Source of the DNA: Lepidostoma basale | Taxonomy: Eukaryota; Arthropoda; Insecta; Trichoptera; Lepidostomatidae | Assembly (NCBI GenBank): GCA_022606425.2 | Contig: JAHDVF020001469.1 | Span: 744,001-808,000 of the forward strand | Length of the DNA: 64,000 nt | Direction: 5' to 3' | Part shown: positions 58,669 through 64,000 of the stretch, piece by piece | Layout: each line of letters opens with the position of its first letter | How positions within the stretch are numbered: the first letter of the stretch is position 1 | Made by a program: the position numbers and the translations under genes | Notes under the pieces: generated by a model | The model's database searches: none | What the model was told of the DNA's origin: nothing | The model's input: the letters and a program-made list of their open reading frames with translations, nothing else

Positions 58669-58950
58669 TATTATTATAATTTAATAACTTTCATTTTTAT
58701 ATAATATAAGATTAGAATTTTTCATCAAAATGGGCGCCAGTCCTGCCGCGACGAACTTTTCCCGCCATTTTTTGCACTTATACCCGCTAGACTTGTCCCG
58801 AAGGCGCCATTATGGAGAATTTGTTCAGCCGTCCGGCAGACCGCGTTTAGAATATCATTTTTATTTATTTAAAGCGCATACAAATACCTCAACTTCAAGG
58901 GAATTCTTTGCGCGGTTCCAGAATTAAAATTATTCAAAAATCAAACGTAT
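58669..58950. other. Unassigned; short open frame at 58730-58927
   Basis: An ATG at 58730 opens a 65-residue frame (GASPAATNFSRHFLHLYPLD...) in GC-richer sequence. It is not NUP88 and I see no domain. It could be a non-coding host segment. Confidence 0.3.
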
Positions 58951-58954
58951 TTCT

Positions 58955-59272
58955 ACTTCTTTGCTTCAGACTTATGTGGTCTGTTCTCCAGAGGGTTGCT
59001 CCTCCTGTGAGGTAGATTACCAGCCGTATTCCCGTGAGGTCTTCCACGAGGACAAGTCCCGTGTGGGCTGATTATGTGGTACAATTTAGGGGAGTCTGAT
59101 GGTGTCCATTCTTTGGACATTACCATACCAGTCCGTCCTTCGCTATCTATTGAACTTAATCTTATAATATCCTCAGCCTCACATACCTCTCTCAGAATAT
59201 CATTTCTAATGTTCGTCAAGCGATCTTTTTGTGTTTTGCCTGCTATCGTCATCAGTGTCTTCATGTTAGAAT
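58955..59272 (-). mobile_element. LINE-C 3' end
   Basis: MKTLMTIAGKTQKDRLTNIR NDILREVCEAEDIIRLSS, then frameshifted RGRPHGNTAGNLPHR. No clear (GAA)n tail. Confidence 0.75.
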
Positions 59273-59274
59273 AA

Positions 59275-59780
59275 TGTCTCTAAGTGCGCTATGCTAGAGC
59301 ATTGAGAACTGTGTATCATAGATACACAATGAACAACCAGCAACTAACACACGTATCTACGATGAAGGATTTCGGAATCATCTATGAGAGTAGGCTGACA
59401 TTTCGTGCACATATCGAGAGGATTTGTGACATTGCACTGAGCATGTTGGGCTTCATCATTCAGACCGGAAGAGTTTTCAGAGATCCCAATGTGCATTGGT
59501 TCGGAGAAGACTCGAAAGTGGTTCTGTGATATGGAGTCCTCACGAGGAGAGATATTCCGTTATGCTGGAGAGGGTTCAGAAAAAAAATTCTGAGGTATCT
59601 CTACATGAGCGAGTGTGGTAGTTATCCGTGGCTCTGTCCCACGGCATTTCTGTTAGGAATGCTTGGAACCAATTAATTACAGCTTCCAAGAGATGAGCAT
59701 CCCATTACTAATCAATTAATCAGGGGATATTTCGAGAACTCGGCCGTGCTAGAGGGGTGTCTGGTGGTGTTCATTCTTTC
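59275..59780 (+). mobile_element. LINE-K, thumb region to C-terminus, broken
   Basis: RALRTVYHRYTMNNQQLTHV STMKDFGIIYESRLTFRAHI ERICDIALSMLGFIIQTGRV F, then stops, then ILRYLYMSECGSYPWLCPTA FLLGMLGTN. The reach upstream shows the INNQ.L..V...KDFGI..DS.L.F..HI block of Jockey/CR1 LINEs. It lies just upstream of the NUP88 exon. Confidence 0.8.
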
Positions 59781-59886
59781 GGAAGTATTCAGAACTACAT
59801 TTTTTTTTTTTTTTTGCCCTACATTTTTTTGATTTCATGAAGAAAAAAAAATATGATAAATTCTACTAATGATATTCTCGTTTCAG

Positions 59887-60006
59887 GTCCCAGATGCTTG
59901 ATGAGAGGCTGTACATGACGCAGAGTGAAATCTACCAGGTGGCATGGCATCCTGGATCTAATTCAGATTCTCATCTCATCATTCTGATCTCCGATAATAC
60001 ATTCAG
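59887..60006 (+). CDS. Nup88: NUP88 exon a
   Basis: Acceptor CTCGTTTCAG at 59877-59886. The first base completes a split codon and the frame then reads SQMLDERLYMTQSEIYQVAW HPGSNSDSHLIILISDNTF with AG left for the next exon. Donor GTATTA at 60007. 120 bp. Confidence 0.9.
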
Positions 60007-62635
60007 GTATTAGCAAACATTTTTGTACTGTAATAATTTTTGAAGTAGAAGATGTCGTGCGATGGGGAAGACTGAGAAGACGCTACTGGAGAGATCATGT
60101 GGAAAGAGCATGTTCTGAAAGAGTGATAAATATAGTCGCAAATAAAGTACCAACACGAAATCAACCTACAGAAAGACCACCTAAAAGCTGGCGAGACAGT
60201 TGGACATCAGCATCCCAGGAACAGGCTCTGAGAAATAACAGGACACAGTCCTAAATAAAGGAGAAGAAGAAGCATTTTTTATGCACTTTTTTCTTCTTCT
60301 TCTTATACTTGTTGGATGCCGCTAAGGCATGTTTGTGCGGAGTCTGCTGTCTCTTGTGATGTGGATTCCCAGCTGTCTTTCCATCTCTTTGGGGGGTCTT
60401 TCTTCTGGGCAAGAGGAAGACTGAAGTAAATGTGACATGATCAAATCAATCAGATATTAAATGTCAGCCACGCAAAGAGTCAGAGAAATCGACGTGCATG
60501 CATGACACAATGTATGAATTTTGAGGAAACTCGAAAAGTATGTCAGGAAAGAGCAGTGTGACAGTCCATTATTTCTGCCTACCCCTTCGGAAAGACGGCG
60601 TGAAGGTAAGCTAGTTAAGTCTTTAATTAACTAAGGTATAACTGTATATATATGTTTTACTGTTATTTTTTAGGTTGTATGACTTGACTGGCACCGCCCG
60701 CTGCATCAGGGTTATTCCATTAGGAAGGCGCTCCGCCCCTGTACCGTCACTGCGCCTCGCTCCGGCCCTGGGAGAGACCTCTGTTGGATTCACCCTGGCT
60801 CCGCCACGTGTCAAACCGCCTCAAACCCGTGTCACCTGGCCTGCCCTGGTGCTCAGAGGGAACGGAGATGTCTGTGTTGTGGATATCAGCATAGACGGTG
60901 AAAAGTAAGTAGAACTTTGCCTTTGCACCATTTTTCGAAAGCAAATACAGAGCATTTATCTTTACGGGAAGCATGTTTACAAGCAGTGGCGCTACTTCCA
61001 TACAAACTGAAAAGCCGGGCTTGCCTTAAAAAATCTATAATAAAATCTATTTTGCGCATTTGAGCCGTCTGCGAATAAAATGACTCCGCTGACATGCGCA
61101 GAAATGACCTAAGTGTATGTTTTGTTCCACTCTTGTTATTTTATTTCACCCATATGTACCGTAGGTGAGATCTCCACGAAATCGCCTACGTCCACATGTT
61201 TTGTTTCATGTTTTCGATGGGCTTCATATTGGGCTTGCAAAATGTAAAAAGGTCTTTGTCACACTTACGTATTTTTGGCTTGTAATCATATAGCTAGGTG
61301 CATACATACCAGAAGATATCTACAATGTTTTATATGGATTTGATGCCAGGCTTTATCACTCTGCTAAAGAGTCCTATACTTAGAAATACCAAGAAGTTGT
61401 TTGTAACACCTGATGAATCCAACATAGTTTGGCAAAATAACTGTCGCATGGTAGGCCTTGTGACTTGTTTCTTAAGAGGAATAGGCCTCCTACGAGGTCG
61501 ACTCCCAGCTGTCGATCCATCTCTTTGGTGGTCTGCCCGGGGGTCGTCTACCTTGGAGTTGATCGTCCAATACAATGATAGGGAGTCTGGATGTATCCAT
61601 TCTTCTCACGTGTGCATACCAGTATCTTCTCCGTTGCCTTCCCCACTTGGAGGGTATCCATCTCTATGTTCCGGATGGTTATTATCCACAGCGTCAGCAC
61701 AGACTGTTCTCTCAACATCCAGAACCAACCTGCCACTGGTGATGCCGGTGGGGAGAGCAATCAAACTGCCGAACATGATCGCTTCGGAGATCAACATCTT
61801 TCATATTAGTGAAAGCATGTTCAGAAGACTCTTGACATTAGAGAGTATCTTGTATTCCTAGGGTCGAACCATCTCTCATGCGTTTCTGGTATTTGTATGG
61901 TTCTCAATTAGAAGCCTTAAACTGTCTACATGTTTGAATAACTACTACTAACTACTTCCTATGGCCATACAACTCTTGAAGAGTTTTAGCCTCCTTGATG
62001 ATTTTCCACCAAGCTCCTCGATCCTGCACCTTTTGCTCCCAGCAGTCCGATTCGCCCAACCTAGCCAGGTCAGCCAGAACATTGTCCAATAGGCGCTGTC
62101 TAGGCCTTCCTAGAGGTCTTACTCCAGTCGGTCTAGACGCGTACAGGGTCTTGATTGCTCTGGTCTCTTCGGCTCGGTATACGTGCCCAATCCATGCTAG
62201 GCGATCGGCTCTCACGGTGCTCGTTATAAGGGGCTGCTGGGTCATCGTACGGATCTCTCGGTTGGTCCTATACCTCCAAGTTCCCGCTGCAACACGGGGT
62301 CTGGGTCCCAGGATAATTCTAAGTATTCTATTCTCAAACCAGTAGATTCTTTGTTGTTCTTTTAGAGTCATTGTCCATGACTCAGAACCATATGTCACCA
62401 CTGGCTTGTAATAACAGCGTTTCAAAATTAAAACATTTAATTATCATTGTCTCGTTTCAGCGGTTCGACACCCTTAATAAAGGGTCCCCTACCCATATAC
62501 CCTCCGGCAGATGACAACTACGGTGCGGAGTCCTGCTCCATCATCATGCTCGGCTCTCACCTGGTATGCGTGGCTACCTGCGGGGGCACTCTATATCACT
62601 GTGTGCTGTTACCCGATGAGCAAGAGTCCGATAAG
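59887..62635 (+). CDS. Nup88: NUP88 (members only) nucleoporin, partial, three internal exons
   Basis: Nup88 is a nucleoporin on the cytoplasmic side of the nuclear pore. It binds Nup214 and takes part in CRM1-dependent export; the fly orthologue is members only. Joining 59887-60006, 60674-60904 and 62461-62635 gives about 175 residues with no stop. Key tracts are SEIYQVAWHPGSNSDSHLII, DNTFRLYDL, LGETSVGFTLAP, GPLPIYPPADDNYGAESCSI and GTLYHCVLLPDEQ. These match the N-terminal beta-propeller of animal Nup88, notably the ASLGETAV..F, GPLPM.P...DNYG and MLYHC blocks I know from the family. Splice sites are GT-AG, phases agree, and codon splits restore AGG and AAC. Missing are the propeller start (about 130 residues) upstream and the rest of the propeller and C-terminal coiled coil downstream, probably outside the window. 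Introns are full of LINE fragments. I found no frame damage, so the gene looks functional. Confidence 0.93.
60045..60272 (+). mobile_element. LINE-C 3' end in NUP88 intron
   Basis: VEDVVRWGRLRRRYWRDHVE RACSERVINIVANKVPTRNQ and RPPKSWRDSWTSASQEQALR, then AAGGAGAAGAAGAAGC. Sense with the gene, about 40 bp after the donor. Confidence 0.8.
60290..60405 (-). mobile_element. LINE-C-like 3' end in NUP88 intron
   Basis: TTCTTCTTCTTCTTATACTT GTTGGATGCC, then TCTTGTGATGTGGATTCCCA GCTGTC. Relative of LINE-C, antisense to the gene. Confidence 0.6.
60408..60620 (+). mobile_element. LINE-A 3' end in NUP88 intron
   Basis: GGGCAAGAGGAAGACTGAAG, AATGTCAGCCACGCAAAGAG TCAGAG, then ACGGCGTGAAGGTAAGCTAG. Old copy; the tail is degraded. 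Confidence 0.68.
60674..60904 (+). CDS. Nup88: NUP88 exon b
   Basis: Acceptor TATTTTTTAG. Frame LYDLTGTARCIRVIPLGRRS, SLRLAPALGETSVGFTLAPP and LVLRGNGDVCVVDISIDGE. Donor GTAAGT at 60905, a perfect consensus. 231 bp. Confidence 0.92.
60979..61100. repeat. Possible hAT-like MITE remnant in NUP88 intron
   Basis: AGCAGTGGCGCTACTTCCAT and GAAAAGCCGGGCTTGCCTTA resemble one end of the MITE at 44920-45169. The other end is not recognisable. Confidence 0.35.
61101..61464. other. Intron sequence, nothing recognised
   Basis: Non-coding part of the second NUP88 intron. Confidence 0.4.
61465..61640 (-). mobile_element. LINE-C-like 3' fragment in NUP88 intron
   Basis: CCTACGAGGTCGACTCCCAG CTGTCGATCCATCTC and CTGGATGTATCCATTCTTCT CACG match the LINE-C end in minus orientation. 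It joins LINE-K at about 61640. Confidence 0.65.
61641..61935 (+). mobile_element. LINE-K 3' end in NUP88 intron
   Basis: EGIHLYVPDGYYPQRQHRLF SQHPEPTCHW, with a frameshift to TNLPLVMPVGRAIKLPNMIA and IFHISESMFRRLLTLESILY S. Sense with the gene. Confidence 0.75.
61955..62440 (-). mobile_element. LINE-I, 157-residue open frame in NUP88 intron
   Basis: Minus strand: LKRCYYKPVVTYGSESWTMT LKEQQRIYWFENRILRIILG, TSTVRADRLAWIGHVYRAEE TRAIKTLYASRPTGVRPLGR PRQRLLDNVLADLARLGESD CWEQKVQDRGAWWKIIKEAK TLQELYGHRK and stop. An intact C-terminal frame of an RTE-like LINE. It ends about 20 bp before the acceptor of exon c. Confidence 0.85.
62461..62635 (+). CDS. Nup88: NUP88 exon c
   Basis: Acceptor CTCGTTTCAG. 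Frame GSTPLIKGPLPIYPPADDNY, GAESCSIIMLGSHLVCVATC, GGTLYHCVLLPDEQESDK. Donor GTAACT at 62636, codon phase 0. 175 bp. Confidence 0.92.
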
Positions 62636-62684
62636 GTAACTGAGAATAATGAAAATGTAATAATAAACAACTTGTATATTTAGG

Positions 62685-63285
62685 TAATATGTTTACAAAG
62701 GATGGGCGAGTGGAGAGGGATATTGAACGAAGAGTTGGGGCAGGCAACAAAGTGAATGGTGCACTTAAAGTTGTCATCGCAAACAAAAAAAGCTAAAATG
62801 TCAGTGCACAATGGTGTTCTTGTACCGACCATTATATAATATGTGGAAGTGAAGCAAAAGAAGGATGAAAGTAGAATTAATGCAGTAGAAATGAGATCTC
62901 TAAGACAAATCTGTATTTGATAGTGTGGAATGAAAATATAATAAGTGAATGCAGTGCGAATGAAAGTGTTATAAACAAAATAATGAAATGATCATTAAGA
63001 TGGTTTGGGCACATGGAAAGAATGAATGAAGACAGAATAGTGAAGAAAATATATGTAAATGATGTGAATGGAGCTAGAAATAGAAGAAGGTCGAGGTAAA
63101 CGTGGCACGATCAAATCAATCAAATATATAATGTCGGTCAATTGAGGAATTCAAAAAATAGACGTGCGTTCATGACACGATGTATGAATGTTGAGGGATC
63201 GAGAAAAATATGTCAGGAAAGAACAGTGTGGTGTTCGATTATTTCTGCCTACCCCTTATTACTTGGGACGGCTTGTTGTTTAGTT
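62685..63285 (+). mobile_element. LINE-A, long but decayed
   Basis: NMFTKDGRVERDIERRVGAG NKVNGALKVVIANK, then frameshifts, then WFGHMERMNEDRIVKKIYVN DVNGARNRRRSR, ending near the 3' terminus with a degraded tail. In the NUP88 intron if the gene continues. Confidence 0.78.
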
Positions 63286-63530
63286 AGATGCCTCTGGTGA
63301 CACCGGAAGAAAGAAGAATCAGTCTGCTGAACACAATCTCCTCGGAGATCTACGTCTTTCATATTAATTAAAGTACGTTCAGAAGACAAGTACTTTAGGA
63401 AGACAAGATACTTAAAGAGTATCTTGTCTTCCTAAAGTCGAACCATCTCTTATGCGTTTCTGGTAGTATACTATATACAATACAAGTATATTATTTTACC
63501 TGTTTTCAATAGATGCCTTAAAAGTTATTT
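63285..63530 (+). mobile_element. LINE-K 3' end with internal palindrome
   Basis: TCTGCTGAACACAATCTCCT CGGAGATC, GTTCAGAAGACAAGTAC, then a near-perfect palindrome at 63392-63436 around TAGGAAGACAAGATACTT, then the family 3' end. Confidence 0.7.
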
Positions 63531-64000
63531 CTAGTGCCAACCCTCATGTATGGAAGTGAAGCTTGGAGCTGGCAAAAGAAGGACGGAAGCAGGATAAACG
63601 CCGTAGAAATGAGATCACTAAGAAGAATGTGCGGGAAAACGTTGTATGATAGAATACCGAACGATGAAATAAGAAAGAAATGTAAGACAGATGACTGCAT
63701 CATGAATAAAATTCAAAAAGGATCCCTGAGATGGTTCGGACATATGGAACGAATGGATGAGAGTAGAATGGTTAAAAAGTTGTACACAAGCAGTGTGAGT
63801 GGGAAAAGAAGCCGAGGACGACCGAGGAAAACATGGCATGACCAAATTAACCAAGTACTAAAAGGCGGCCACATTCGAAGTCGGAATAATCGACGTGCGT
63901 GCATGGTGCGATGTATGAATGTGGAGGAAGCCCGAGAGGTGTGCCAGGACAGGCCAGTGTGGCGATCCATCCTCTCTGCCTACCCCTCCGGGAAAATGGC
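63531..64000 (+). mobile_element. LINE-A3, open to the window edge
   Basis: LMYGSEAWSWQKKDGSRINA VEMRSLRRMCGKTLYDRIPN, IRKKCKTDDCIMNKIQKGSL RWFGHMERMDESRMVKKLYT, SGKRSRGRPRKTWHDQINQV LKGGH and SAYPSGKM. The frame is open for about 150 residues. The stop and tail lie beyond the window. Confidence 0.85.

Noticed and set aside
58730..58927. First coding exon of NUP88
   Set aside because: The residues do not resemble the Nup88 N-terminus and there is no suitable donor in phase with exon a. The real upstream exon was not found in the window.

Overview
This window looks like animal nuclear DNA, most likely from an insect. It is AT-rich and almost entirely repetitive. The only host gene I recognise is NUP88 on the + strand near the right end, with three spliced exons joined by GT-AG introns (59887-62635). 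The mix of RTE-like LINEs, a Jockey/CR1-like LINE, an R1-clade element, tRNA-derived SINEs, mariner, hAT-like and Harbinger-like MITEs suggests an arthropod. A moth or butterfly is my best guess, but the window does not prove it.

Family names are local to this window. LINE-A is the commonest: an RTE-like LINE whose protein ends in a WFGHMER...RGRPRKTWHDQI tract, with a (GTTA)n or (TTG)n tail; A2 and A3 are subfamilies. LINE-B and LINE-E end WQWAGH...GRPP..W.DD...QQW, with GAA or GAT tails. LINE-C ends TLRDR...VRWGR...GRPPKRWRDSW and is GAA-tailed. LINE-D, F, G, H, I, J and S are further RTE-like families, each seen once to a few times. LINE-K is Jockey/CR1-like. LINE-T is L2/CR1-like. SINE-1 and SINE-2 are tRNA-derived. 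FB1 is a foldback family. PH-L, PH-M and PH-N are families sharing the core CGAAACATGTC. Repeat O and repeat P are short unclassified families.

Layout. 1-13.4 kb: LINE fragments, a nearly intact but 5'-cut mariner transposase (6.2-7.0 kb), and a LINE-C inserted in a LINE-F (9.2-10.3 kb). 13.4-20 kb: foldback elements, PH elements and LINE-D/G. 20-30 kb: LINE-A copies with SINE and LINE-E insertions. 30-36 kb: an LTR-like block, FB1, LINE-D, SINEs and a stray RT fragment. 36-48 kb: a (GTTA)n array, a 25-bp minisatellite, a triple nest (LINE-K in a Tc1/mariner relic in LINE-A), hAT-like and Harbinger-like MITEs inside LINE-H copies, and an R1-clade C-terminus. 48-59 kb: an octamer microsatellite, a head-to-tail PH-L array, FB1 copies and LINE-A copies. 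59-64 kb: NUP88 exons with introns full of LINE pieces.

Almost every LINE copy is 5'-truncated, and several have clear target-site duplications, so insertion order can be read directly. The best candidate for something little described is the PH set. PH-M and PH-N have a core resembling a hammerhead ribozyme, with stem I and stem II complementarity and a self-complementary stem III, and PH-L occurs both as foldbacks and as a head-to-tail array. Apart from NUP88 I see no intact host gene, RNA gene or CRISPR array.
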